A stretch of DNA of 13,415 nucleotides from an uncultured Ectothiorhodospiraceae bacterium (GTDB lineage: Bacteria > Pseudomonadota > Gammaproteobacteria > UBA6429 > Thiohalophilaceae), in assembly GCA_947259425.1 (NCBI GenBank), contig CAMYMO010000203.1, positions 1-13,415 on the forward strand, read 5' to 3'. Positions 1-7,081 of this stretch are shown here, piece by piece. The number at the start of each line of letters is the position of its first letter. The first letter of the stretch is position 1. The position numbers and the translations under genes were made by a program. Under the pieces are notes generated by a model. The model was not told the DNA's origin. It searched no databases and saw only the letters and a program-made list of their open reading frames with translations.

Positions 1-2
1 CC

Positions 3-998
3 TGGGCCCTACTTATCTGGGTTACCCTGCAAAAGCACGGCTATGATGCATTCGCAATTTTTAAGGAAGCCGGAGTGGATCACACCAAACTGGGGGATGG
101 CAACGCGCGTTATCGATTAGATGAAATGACGACCCTTTGGACGGTAGCCGTGCGTGAGACCGGCGACCCCTGTTTTGGCGCCGAGGTCGGTAAACATTGG
201 ACGCCAACGACCTTTCATGCCTTGGGATTTGCCTTTTTGGCCAGTCATACCCTCAAAGATGCTCTGCTTAGACTTGCTCGTTATACCCGCATTGTTAACA
301 ATTCAATTAGTGCCAGGCTTGAAACCCACGGCGCACATTATCACTTGATGATGGAAACCAGTGAAGATGACTCAAGGATTCATCCTGTAGCACGTGATTC
401 AGGTATGACGGCGGTCATAAGCATGTGTCGACTTTTGTGTGGTGACGATTTTTCGCCAGTCGAAATACAGGTGACGCGTGACAAATCGCTCTGTCATGAG
501 GAGCTAATAAAGTTTGTAGGTTGTCCAATTGAGTACAATTGCGAACAAAACCAAACTTTATTTGACCGTATTACGGCTGAAAAACGTCTGCCAACTGGTA
601 ATAGCGAATTGGCTAAGGTGAACGAAGATCTGGCGATGAAGTACCTTAATTCGATCGATGGTGCATCGTTGATGTTACAAGTGAAAGCAAAACTGGTTGA
701 AATGATGCCTCAGGGGCAGGTATCTGAAGAAGCCGTGGCCGCTGAATTGAATTTAAGTTTACGTACTTTGCAACGGAAATTACGCGAAGAGAAAACCAGT
801 TATAGTAATATTTATAAATCCATTCGACAAGAAATGGCCGGTGAGTATATCCAGGACTCGCAAATGTCGATGACCGAGATAGCCTACTTATTAGGGTTTT
901 CAGAGCAGGCGAATTTTACCCGGGCATTTCGACGTTGGTATGGAACCTCACCGAGTGCAGCACGTGAAAAATTAAATAATAACGTGATGTTACAGTAA
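3..998 (+). CDS. AraC-family transcriptional regulator, 5'-truncated by the window
   Basis: The reading frame is open from base 3 with no stop, and the residues before the first possible internal start (GTG at 75) already look like the N-terminus of this family (LLIWVTLQKHGYDAF...). The gene therefore starts just left of the window, with probably only a few residues missing. The N-terminal two thirds resemble the arabinose-binding-type sensor/dimerisation domain (PF12625-like) of OruR/ArgR-type AraC regulators. The C-terminus is a classical double helix-turn-helix: first HTH at about 723-790 (AAELNLSLRTLQRKL), second at about 870-944 (MTEIAYLLGFSEQANFTRAF, then GTSP). It is a cytoplasmic DNA-binding protein whose ligand cannot be read from sequence. 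The next gene starts 6 bases after the stop, so it may be co-transcribed with the two envelope genes that follow. Confidence 0.93.
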   Translation, partial: WALLIWVTLQKHGYDAFAIFKEAGVDHTKLGDGNARYRLDEMTTLWTVAVRETGDPCFGAEVGKHWTPTTFHALGFAFLASHTLKDALLRLARYTRIVNNSISARLETHGAHYHLMMETSEDDSRIHPVARDSGMTAVISMCRLLCGDDFSPVEIQVTRDKSLCHEELIKFVGCPIEYNCEQNQTLFDRITAEKRLPTGNSELAKVNEDLAMKYLNSIDGASLMLQVKAKLVEMMPQGQVSEEAVAAELNLSLRTLQRKLREEKTSYSNIYKSIRQEMAGEYIQDSQMSMTEIAYLLGFSEQANFTRAFRRWYGTSPSAAREKLNNNVMLQ

Positions 999-1004
999 GA
1001 GAGT

Positions 1005-1397
1005 ATGATGATAAAACAAATCCTGATGCTTTTGGCCAGCCTGGTATTCTTATCTTGCGCGGTAATTGAAGCACCGTATTACTATAATGAAATTGTATTA
1101 CGAAATAACAGCGATGAATTGGTAAAAGATGTAAAGATTCTTTCGATGAAAACGAATCGTATGATACGCTGCGCAAATATCCCACCAGGTTCTCAATGCT
1201 CGGACAAGTTTCCAAAGCGAAAACGTGTGAAATCTAACCTGAGTATAACCTGGACGCATCGAGGTAAAACACATCAAGAAGATAATATTGTTCTGAACAT
1301 CCCTGACGATTACGATCGTTCCATTCCGATGCGCGGTGTGCTTATTGTTAATAAAGACAGTACGCTGATGATTTTCGTCGAAGCAGGGGAACGCTAA
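1005..1397 (+). CDS. small putative lipoprotein of unknown function
   Basis: A 130-residue protein I do not recognise. It starts with a hydrophobic segment ending in FLSC at Cys18, which reads as a lipoprotein signal; Phe at -3 is a less usual lipobox residue, so lipidation is probable rather than certain. The mature part is short, polar and strand-rich (NEIVLRNNSDELVKDVKIL), with two further cysteines at 56 and 65 spaced like a disulfide pair. A second ATG follows directly (1008), and a weak purine run (AGAGAG) precedes both. The gene lies 6 bp after the AraC-type regulator and 7 bp before the repeat protein, which suggests one transcript and an envelope role. Confidence 0.7.
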   Translation: MMIKQILMLLASLVFLSCAVIEAPYYYNEIVLRNNSDELVKDVKILSMKTNRMIRCANIPPGSQCSDKFPKRKRVKSNLSITWTHRGKTHQEDNIVLNIPDDYDRSIPMRGVLIVNKDSTLMIFVEAGER

Positions 1398-1404
1398 ACT
1401 TATT

Positions 1405-2325
1405 ATGGGCGATCGATCTAAAAAAGTTAGCTATATATTAGCCGCCAGTCAGTTCTGTTTGGCCGGGGCGCTGATATACTTTACCTTTGAGCTTTCACGT
1501 TTAGCAACACAGATCCCGGATATCTTATCAGCTGTTGAAAAAACCAGCGAAAAAATTGAACCGGTTGTGAACGAGGTTAGTGAGATTCGCGATCAAATTC
1601 CCCCTATATTGAAAGAAGTCGAACAGGTACGTAAACAGATACCAGCTATTATCCAGGAAGTGCAGCAAATTCGAGAACAGCTACCGGTTGTGCTTGCCGA
1701 GATGAAAGAAGTGCGCGAATTAGTTCCCTCGGTCCTGGAAGAAACAAAACATATTCGGGCGCAGGTACCCTTGGTATTAACTGAGGCTCGACTTTATCGC
1801 AAACAAATTCCCTTGATACTGGATGAGATTAAAGAAGTTCGAATTATTATTCCGGATGTGTTGGCTGAAGTCGAACGTACACGTGAAGCGATTCCGCCAA
1901 TGTTATCCCAGGGCGAGCGTATGATCGGTGAAGCGAGCAAAGCGGGGCGGCGTGCCAGTGAAGGCGCGGTGACCGGGGTGATTACCGGGATATTCAAGGC
2001 GCCGTTTAAACTGGTTGGGGGCTTGGGTCGGGCGATGTTTGGTTCTTCGACTCAGGTAAGCGGATTGACAGAGGGGGATGAAAACCTCGCGAGTAATACC
2101 GCGGCAGCAATTTTGGCAACGGGATATTTAGGCGAAAAGCGTCAATGGGCTAATCCAGATAGTGGTAATGATGGAACGATTAGTATAAAAGAAGTTAAAT
2201 TGATTGATGGCAAGGAATGCCGCGTAATTAATAGCATTGTCAGGATTAAAGGGGAAGAAAAGATCAATTCAGATGTCACCGCATGTCGAAATAAAGATTC
2301 CGAATGGGAAATGCTTAATGAGTAA
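1405..2325 (+). CDS. membrane-anchored 14-residue-repeat protein with 17 kDa surface-antigen-like C-terminus
   Basis: 306 residues in four parts. Residues 10-30 form one hydrophobic segment, a membrane anchor or uncleaved signal. Residues 37-176 are ten uninterrupted 14-residue repeats with the pattern [IVL]-P-x-[IV]-[LI]-x-E-[VIM]-x-x-[VI]-R-x-Q. Residues about 186-213 are rich in Gly and hydrophobics (GAVTGVITGIFKAPF, then GGLGRAMFG). Residues about 240-306 resemble the C-terminal domain of Rickettsia-type 17 kDa surface antigens: W248, NPDSG at 250-254, G257, CR at 272-273, CR at 294-295 and W301. The 14-residue period equals two heptads, so the repeat region is probably an amphipathic or coiled-coil helix kinked by a proline every four turns. 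The two cysteines of the last domain suggest a disulfide outside the cytoplasm. No strong Shine-Dalgarno sits close to the ATG; translational coupling to the preceding gene is possible. Function is unknown. Confidence 0.82.
   Translation: MGDRSKKVSYILAASQFCLAGALIYFTFELSRLATQIPDILSAVEKTSEKIEPVVNEVSEIRDQIPPILKEVEQVRKQIPAIIQEVQQIREQLPVVLAEMKEVRELVPSVLEETKHIRAQVPLVLTEARLYRKQIPLILDEIKEVRIIIPDVLAEVERTREAIPPMLSQGERMIGEASKAGRRASEGAVTGVITGIFKAPFKLVGGLGRAMFGSSTQVSGLTEGDENLASNTAAAILATGYLGEKRQWANPDSGNDGTISIKEVKLIDGKECRVINSIVRIKGEEKINSDVTACRNKDSEWEMLNE
1513..1932 (+). repeat. ten tandem 42-bp coding repeats (14 residues each)
   Basis: Ten in-register units of exactly 42 bp, without insertion or deletion, encode residues 37-176 of the membrane-anchored protein. 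Nine of the ten units keep Pro at position 2 (unit 2 has Glu there), and most keep a hydrophobic at positions 1, 4 and 5, Glu at 7 and Arg at 12. Nucleotide identity between units is low, so the array is old and maintained by selection on protein structure rather than freshly duplicated. Confidence 0.88.
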
Positions 2326-2530
2326 TATTATATTAATTTTCCATATAACCTTAACCCCCTGAATAATTTCCGACGTTAACGCTTATTCGATCGCCTAAAA
2401 GTTAAGCAAAAAGGACCAATGCATACGGGACGTTCGGTATGTTACTCTGGCCGGATGGGCTTATAATAGGCTTGTTCGTAACCATTGAAGTAGCTGGTAT
2501 TAAAATAATATATAAAGAAGGGGATTTGAA

Positions 2531-3109
2531 ATGTTTTTTCAAAGTGTTTTTGCACGTTTGCGACGCCTGGCAAGTGTGAATAAATTAGTTGGTGGTTTAA
2601 CTCGCGAATTCTGGATTGGACATTTACTGGTTATGATCTCAACCGTTTTAGGTGTGTATTTAGCCGCACATTCTGGTTTGAAGACGGCAGTTGAATTTGA
2701 CGCCATTTCATCCGATCGCGATAATTATTATTTACGTGCGAATTTACGAGACGAAATTCGCTATAATATTTCGATAGCCGAAAAATTTATTGTCACGATT
2801 GATAAACTTGGCTCATTCCATCGTAGCAACTATCCTGCGTTTCAAACGTATGTGTTGGAAACAATGAAAGAACAATCAAATACACTGAAAACACCTAACG
2901 TAATTCTAAATGGGACTTTGCAGTATTATGATCGCGTCGACCGTTTACTTGCACAGAAGCAATCGGGTGGCATTAATGTGCGGGTGTTGGCAACGAAATT
3001 GCGAAAAGAAATTGATAAATATAATAAAAATGTAATGACTCAATTGGATAAAAACTTAATCGATCTGAAAAAACGCTTAGATGATAATGGTGTGGTCATT
3101 TACGAATAA
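2531..3109 (+). CDS. single-pass membrane protein of unknown function
   Basis: 192 residues, not recognised. A basic N-terminus (about residues 8-18) precedes one strong membrane helix at about 27-48 (FWIGHLLVMISTVLGVYLAA). The remaining ~140 residues are charged and mostly helical (DRDNYYLRANLRDEIRYN... then LRKEIDKYNKNVM...LKKRLDD). Positive-inside reasoning places the C-terminal domain in the periplasm. The Shine-Dalgarno is good (AAGGGG at 2518-2523, 7 bases before ATG). It follows a 205-bp non-coding gap, so it probably starts its own transcript, and it may continue into the MAPEG gene 23 bp downstream. No catalytic motif and no cysteine is seen. Confidence 0.75.
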   Translation: MFFQSVFARLRRLASVNKLVGGLTREFWIGHLLVMISTVLGVYLAAHSGLKTAVEFDAISSDRDNYYLRANLRDEIRYNISIAEKFIVTIDKLGSFHRSNYPAFQTYVLETMKEQSNTLKTPNVILNGTLQYYDRVDRLLAQKQSGGINVRVLATKLRKEIDKYNKNVMTQLDKNLIDLKKRLDDNGVVIYE

Positions 3110-3132
3110 AATCGAATATATAAGGCATTTAC

Positions 3133-3546
3133 ATGGAATCAACCATCATCCTTTATTCGCTGCTCTGCATGTTTCTCTTATCGCTTTTTATCGGCATGCG
3201 CATGTTGCAATTGCGCTATCGGGCTGTTTTAGAAGATAAGCTGCATCCGGGCTATTTTAAGCTGAATCGCGGTGCCAAGTTGCCTGATTATTTAGTCCAG
3301 GTGACACAACATTATGAAAATTTATACGAAACTCCGGTGTTATTTTATGCCATCGTGATATTGGCTTACATATTGAAAGTAGTGGATGTGGTAACGCTTA
3401 CCCTGGCCTATAGCTATGTTGTTGCTCGTATCGTGCATGCCTTTGTACATCTGGGCAGCAATCGAATTCTACTTCGAAGAAATGTTTTCCTGCTCAGTAT
3501 TGTAATCCTGACGATTTTTTGGCTTTACGTATTTATCAAATTATAA
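3133..3546 (+). CDS. MAPEG-family integral membrane protein
   Basis: 137 residues with four predicted membrane helices (about 5-25, 67-85, 88-107, 117-136), the length and topology of the MAPEG family (membrane-associated eicosanoid/glutathione metabolism proteins). Signature residues are visible: QHYENLYETPVLF at 59-71 (conserved Asn, Glu, Pro at the end of loop 1) and YVVARIVHAFVHLGSNRILLRR at 95-116 (Arg, His, His and Asn of helix 3). Bacterial members are poorly characterised; glutathione-dependent transferase or peroxidase activity is known for some but cannot be assigned here. AAGG lies 7 bases before the start. The gene ends inside a palindrome shared with the convergent metA-like gene. 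Confidence 0.88.
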   Translation: MESTIILYSLLCMFLLSLFIGMRMLQLRYRAVLEDKLHPGYFKLNRGAKLPDYLVQVTQHYENLYETPVLFYAIVILAYILKVVDVVTLTLAYSYVVARIVHAFVHLGSNRILLRRNVFLLSIVILTIFWLYVFIKL

Positions 3547-3549
3547 TTT
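3538..3549. other. 12-bp perfect palindrome holding both convergent stop codons
   Basis: AAATTATAATTT is its own reverse complement. Read on + it gives Lys-Leu-stop of the MAPEG protein; read on - it gives Lys-Leu-stop of the homoserine O-succinyltransferase. The coding regions overlap by the 6 bases TTATAA, leaving no intergenic terminator between the two convergent genes. Confidence 0.9.
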
Positions 3550-4605
3550 AAGTGGATTATTGATATCTATTCCATCTTGAAATGGTTTATTTCTTTCGAT
3601 ATGGGTTAACAGGTAAACCTGGCCTAGCCAATTATTGATTATCGCTTCCGCACTATCATGCCAGGTATTATTTATATAGGGTTCGATAACAGCTTCTGGA
3701 AAATCGGGCAGTAATTGATTGTTTTCTCTTGCCACGATGACCTTGTCACGATATTCGCCTAAAATTGCCTGAGCTTGCAAACTTAAATAATTTTCCGGAA
3801 AGGGTGGGTAACTGTCTATACGATGCTCGAAAAAGTTGATGACCTCACGTTTATATTCTTTCAATAAGCTAATTGAATCATATTCAGGATGGCCTTGAAA
3901 AAAGATTAAACGAAATTGATCTTCACTTACCGCGAGATGCACATCCGCCTGTTCACTTTCAACCAGAATATGTAGTCCGGCATCAACAAATTGCTGGTGG
4001 TCAACTTGATTAAATCGCGAATGCGGTACATCAAACTGGGTATTCACACCGGTAACCAGAGGGTGGTTACGTTGTACCACATTATGCGCATAAACTCCCC
4101 AGCGCTTAAACCCTAATGGACGTCGTTTTTGTTGATAGCGAAACTCCATGACCGCATGCGTAGCCAGACATGAGCAGAGTGTTGAGGTGACATTTTCATA
4201 GGCCCAATCAATAACCTCAATTAACGGTTGCCAAAAGGGTTCACTCGACAAATCAGGACCCGTTACATTGGCACCGGTAATAATCAATGCATCCAGTCCG
4301 GCCTCTTTTATCTGCGTAAAGCTTTCATAGTAAGCGTCTACATGAGTCTGTCCTGCCTTGTTACGCTGCAGGTTCGGGATGCTAAATGGATGGATATAAA
4401 ACTGGGCAATTTGATTGCTCTCACCAATCAAACGAAAAAACTGACGCTCGGTTGCCTCAAGCGCTGCATCGGGCATCATATTTAACAGGCCAATATGTAA
4501 CTCACGAATATCCTGATGGATGGCATCTTTATTTGCGAGCACGTTCCCGCCTTCTTGTAACAAGCGAGTAAAACTGGGTAAATTAGAATGAGCTACCAGG
4601 GGCAT
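3541..4605 (-). CDS. metA: homoserine O-succinyltransferase (MetA/HTS family)
   Basis: Transfers an acyl group, most likely succinyl from succinyl-CoA, to homoserine in the first committed step of methionine synthesis; cytoplasmic. 354 residues, longer than E. coli MetA (309) through a C-terminal insertion. Family motifs: NMMPDAALEATERQF at 42-56; TGANVTGPDL at 110-119; the nucleophile region TLCSCLATHAV with Cys146 as the aligned nucleophile; PHSRFN at 194-199; and GHPEYD at 238-243, giving His239 and Glu241 of the Cys-His-Glu triad. At the position where succinyl-type enzymes have Gly and acetyl-type have Glu (GAPLG versus GAPIE), this protein has Thr115. The E. coli GVYEH motif reads GVYAH here. 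Succinyl specificity is therefore family-level inference. Its start lies 8 bp after the stop of the P-loop ATPase gene and the Shine-Dalgarno (TAGG) overlaps that stop, indicating translational coupling. Confidence 0.87.
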   Translation of the reverse strand: MPLVAHSNLPSFTRLLQEGGNVLANKDAIHQDIRELHIGLLNMMPDAALEATERQFFRLIGESNQIAQFYIHPFSIPNLQRNKAGQTHVDAYYESFTQIKEAGLDALIITGANVTGPDLSSEPFWQPLIEVIDWAYENVTSTLCSCLATHAVMEFRYQQKRRPLGFKRWGVYAHNVVQRNHPLVTGVNTQFDVPHSRFNQVDHQQFVDAGLHILVESEQADVHLAVSEDQFRLIFFQGHPEYDSISLLKEYKREVINFFEHRIDSYPPFPENYLSLQAQAILGEYRDKVIVARENNQLLPDFPEAVIEPYINNTWHDSAEAIINNWLGQVYLLTHIERNKPFQDGIDINNPLKL

Positions 4606-4613
4606 CTTCGAAC

Positions 4614-5447
4614 CTATAATGCTTTTTCGATCAATGTTAAAAACTCGTCAGCTGTTTCGATTTGCCAAAGGTCCGTGGTGTGAATCGTATAACCATAATG
4701 TTCAGCGATCGATTCATAACGCGGTATGCGTGTTTTGAATAATTTAGGGAATATCCAGCGTACAAAGTCATCAGGTTCGATCATGGCGACATATTGCAGC
4801 TGCTTTTCTTTAAGATATACTTCAAGCTGTTCATCCAAAAAAGCTTCACGATAGTAAAGCGGTTTTGGGTCCGATTCGGCACGTCGAATCAATTCCTGTT
4901 CATCTTTGTCGGTTGCTTTGATATAGACCAACAGGGTATGTTCAGCAAGAATCTCCAGGGTTTTTGCATCGTCTAATTCACAAACGCTGCCACCGGCATC
5001 ATTGATAAAGTGTTTGTAGCCGTAAATGCTTTGCGCTTTTTCTATAAAACTCGGAACATCGCGCATCGCCTTGATCTCAGCCTGATGATGTAAAGCCTGG
5101 CGTCGTTTAAATTCTGCCAGGGGTAACCCACCGTGTTCCGGATTACCAAGTTTGCCAAGAAAACTGGAAACCGGTTGCAGGTTATCAACGGTAATATTGT
5201 TCGAAATAAAAATCGAGTCATTGCGTAGCAAGTCACGTAGAAACGGGATCTGCATTACCTGGGTTTTGATATTATCCAGAATCGGTTCATCAAGATATCG
5301 AGTTCCAATGCGATAATCACCAGAAAAATGAAACCAGTCGTGTTTACGCAGCATATCCGCCAGACGTGTCTTACCGACGCCGGACATTCCTAATAAGGTT
5401 ATGGACTTATGCTGCCAACTGCGAAATTGTTCAATATCTAGTTTCAT
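4614..5447 (-). CDS. P-loop ATPase/kinase-like protein paired with metA
   Basis: 277 residues with a clear Walker A motif GMSGVGKT at 20-27 right after a first hydrophobic strand (SITLLG), as in small nucleoside- or shikimate-kinase-like P-loop proteins. A possible second conserved patch is NDAGGSVCEL at 149-158, followed by the strand LLVYIKA at 172-178. Basic residues after it (RRAESDPKPLYYR at 188-200) could form a lid. No signal peptide or membrane helix, so cytoplasmic. The start is supported by AGGAG 6 bases upstream. It is the first gene of a tight two-gene operon with the homoserine O-succinyltransferase. The substrate is unknown; the coupling invites a role in methionine or homoserine metabolism, but nothing in the sequence proves it. 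Confidence 0.75.
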   Translation of the reverse strand: MKLDIEQFRSWQHKSITLLGMSGVGKTRLADMLRKHDWFHFSGDYRIGTRYLDEPILDNIKTQVMQIPFLRDLLRNDSIFISNNITVDNLQPVSSFLGKLGNPEHGGLPLAEFKRRQALHHQAEIKAMRDVPSFIEKAQSIYGYKHFINDAGGSVCELDDAKTLEILAEHTLLVYIKATDKDEQELIRRAESDPKPLYYREAFLDEQLEVYLKEKQLQYVAMIEPDDFVRWIFPKLFKTRIPRYESIAEHYGYTIHTTDLWQIETADEFLTLIEKAL

Positions 5448-5582
5448 TTCAAGCTCCTATAGGCCGTATTGTATGTGCATCATCGGGTAAAAGACAATTC
5501 ATATGGCCGATTTCGGCAACGATTTATTCTCGGCTTGTGGTAGGATTAGGCTTGAAGTATTGGTTATCTTGAGTTTTATGCT

Positions 5583-6740
5583 ATGAAACGAACCTTGGTC
5601 TTTCTCGTCATCTGGATTGGCTTTATTTTGGCCGCAACTGCGCTTAATCAAGCCGCCAAACTACAGGAGCCGGAGATCACTCCCGAGCTTGTTGAACGAG
5701 ACCGAACCGATCACCCGACGGTGGCAGAGTTAAAACAAGCCATGTCGGATCGCGATTATTTATCCGCGCTCGCTATTATCGATAAGCATCACAAGTTGTT
5801 TGCCAGTCTTGCAGATTCGGATGACTATCAGGCCTATCAATTTTTTTATCTCAAAGGACATGTGCATTCAGCATTGTGGCAACATCTGGAAGCCGAAAAA
5901 AGCTGGACGTTTGCGCTCAATTTCGCCAACAGTAAGAAAGAGAAAAAGCGTATCAAACGCCTGGTTGCTGCTAATCGTATGTTGGTCGATGATATCAATG
6001 ATGAACGAATGTTAAATACCACCTATCGAGCAACACCTCACACAGGTCCTGCATCGATCCTGAATGGCAAGATAGCGGTTATATATGTTTTTCTTACCGA
6101 TGGTGCTTTACAAAACTGGAGCTTGCGCAAACGTGAATTTGTTTTGAGTAGCTGGGATATAGCCGAGCAATGGCTAACATTTAATTCGAAAATATATGGG
6201 GCAGATTTAGATTTTTCTCACCGTATATTTTTAGTGGATAAAAATCCTCGTATTAAACGATTACACGTCGGCGACTTTGACAGCCAGAATCAACACTCTG
6301 GTAAGGTCGCACAACTGGTTGCCGATCACTTTGGTTATCAGGATATTCTGTCATTTGTTGAAAAGATAAAGCAGGAAGAGCAGGCCGATCAGGCAATCTT
6401 ATTATTTCATCTGGCTCGTGATGGTCGCTCGTTTGCGCAACGTTGTGTATATGAATGTGGAGAGAGTGCAGAGTACGTTTACTTGATGGAATCTCCATCA
6501 GGCAAACGGGGTAATTATATGAACTACGCTCAAGCACATGAAACCTTACATTTATTTGGTGCTGATGACCTATATAACATCCGTGGTGGAAAACACTATG
6601 TAGTACGAGACATAATGAATTATCCAGCGAGTATACTGGCGGCCAATACACTCGAGCCGATTACCGCCTATGCGGTTGGAATTTATAATAAAGAACCAAA
6701 AGCACCGTTTGAAATTCAATCTATTTTTAGGAGTCACTAA
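5583..6740 (+). CDS. membrane-anchored metzincin-type putative metalloprotease with TPR-like region
   Basis: 385 residues. Residues 4-22 are one hydrophobic helix (anchor or signal). Residues about 45-140 are helical and TPR-like (DYLSALAIIDKHHKLF..., then QFFYLKGHVHSALWQHLEAE...). The C-terminal part holds HETLHLFGADD at 319-329, an HExxHxxGxxD motif (His319, His323, Asp329 as zinc ligands, Glu320 as base). A downstream DIMNYP at 343-348 sits where metzincins have the Met-turn. Two cysteines (288, 292) precede the active site. The predicted site of action is the periplasmic side of the inner membrane. The substrate is unknown. No good Shine-Dalgarno precedes the ATG. The next gene, DUF350-like, begins at the base after the stop, so the two are very probably co-translated. 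Not assigned to a named peptidase family; snapalysin-like use of Asp as third ligand is an analogy. Confidence 0.8.
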   Translation: MKRTLVFLVIWIGFILAATALNQAAKLQEPEITPELVERDRTDHPTVAELKQAMSDRDYLSALAIIDKHHKLFASLADSDDYQAYQFFYLKGHVHSALWQHLEAEKSWTFALNFANSKKEKKRIKRLVAANRMLVDDINDERMLNTTYRATPHTGPASILNGKIAVIYVFLTDGALQNWSLRKREFVLSSWDIAEQWLTFNSKIYGADLDFSHRIFLVDKNPRIKRLHVGDFDSQNQHSGKVAQLVADHFGYQDILSFVEKIKQEEQADQAILLFHLARDGRSFAQRCVYECGESAEYVYLMESPSGKRGNYMNYAQAHETLHLFGADDLYNIRGGKHYVVRDIMNYPASILAANTLEPITAYAVGIYNKEPKAPFEIQSIFRSH

Positions 6741-6968
6741 ATGGAAATTACTACTTTGAGTCAGACCCTGTTAAATCTGTTAATCAGTTTAAGCTACGCT
6801 ATTATTACCTTGATTGTTAGTGTAACTACTTTATATATGATCGATCATTTCTTTTATAAAAAAATAGATTTCATCGAAGAGATTAAACATGGAAATATAG
6901 CTGCAAGTATATTCTATAGCGTGATTCTTTTGTTTGTTGCTATCATTGTAACCATTTCGATCAACTAA
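6741..6968 (+). CDS. small DUF350-like two-helix membrane protein
   Basis: 75 residues with two membrane helices (about 10-34 and 53-74) joined by a charged loop, FYKKIDFIEEIKHGNIAAS at about 38-56. The loop plus start of helix 2 (EEIKxGNxAAA-like, here EEIKHGNIAAS) is the hallmark I associate with DUF350. Most members carry two such units (four helices); this one has a single unit and may act as a dimer. AGGAG lies 7 bases before the ATG, inside the end of the metalloprotease gene, and the stop and start abut with no gap, so both products are likely needed together at the membrane. Function of the family is not established. Confidence 0.75.
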   Translation: MEITTLSQTLLNLLISLSYAIITLIVSVTTLYMIDHFFYKKIDFIEEIKHGNIAASIFYSVILLFVAIIVTISIN

Positions 6969-7025
6969 AAAAGAGCATTGCACTGATTGTTATTAATAAA
7001 ATTTACAATTTCAAGTGCAATGCCC
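6966..7025 (-). terminator. rho-independent terminator for the SoxY-like gene
   Basis: Perfect 10-bp inverted repeat: GCATTGCACT (6975-6984) and AGTGCAATGC (7014-7023). An inner ATTGT/ACAAT stem shortens the 29-base loop. Read on the minus strand, the stem is followed by CTCTTTTTT, a good U-tract. It lies about 60 bases after the stop of the minus-strand SoxY-like gene. The plus-strand side has no T-run, so it is a weaker terminator for the DUF350-like gene. Confidence 0.7.
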
Positions 7026-7081
7026 TAAGTAAATGAAGCTAAGCAAATGAGAGCTAGTCAATTAGCTTTTGTGGGATGACA

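Noticed and set aside
2419..2466. 15-codon open frame with AAGGA just upstream in the 205-bp gap
   Set aside because: Too short, RBS spacing is tight, and the peptide has no recognisable character; chance is likelier.
2462..2467. TATAAT box upstream of the single-pass membrane protein gene
   Set aside because: No acceptable -35 box at 16-18 bp; not strong enough to call a promoter.
5366..5572. Plus-strand open frame overlapping the ATPase start and the divergent gap
   Set aside because: Antisense to the well-supported ATPase N-terminus including its Walker A motif; no RBS and no protein-like character.
7051..7068. Small hairpin AGCTA/TAGCT followed by TTTT on the + strand
   Set aside because: Only five base pairs, four Ts; too weak to call as terminator of the DUF350-like gene.
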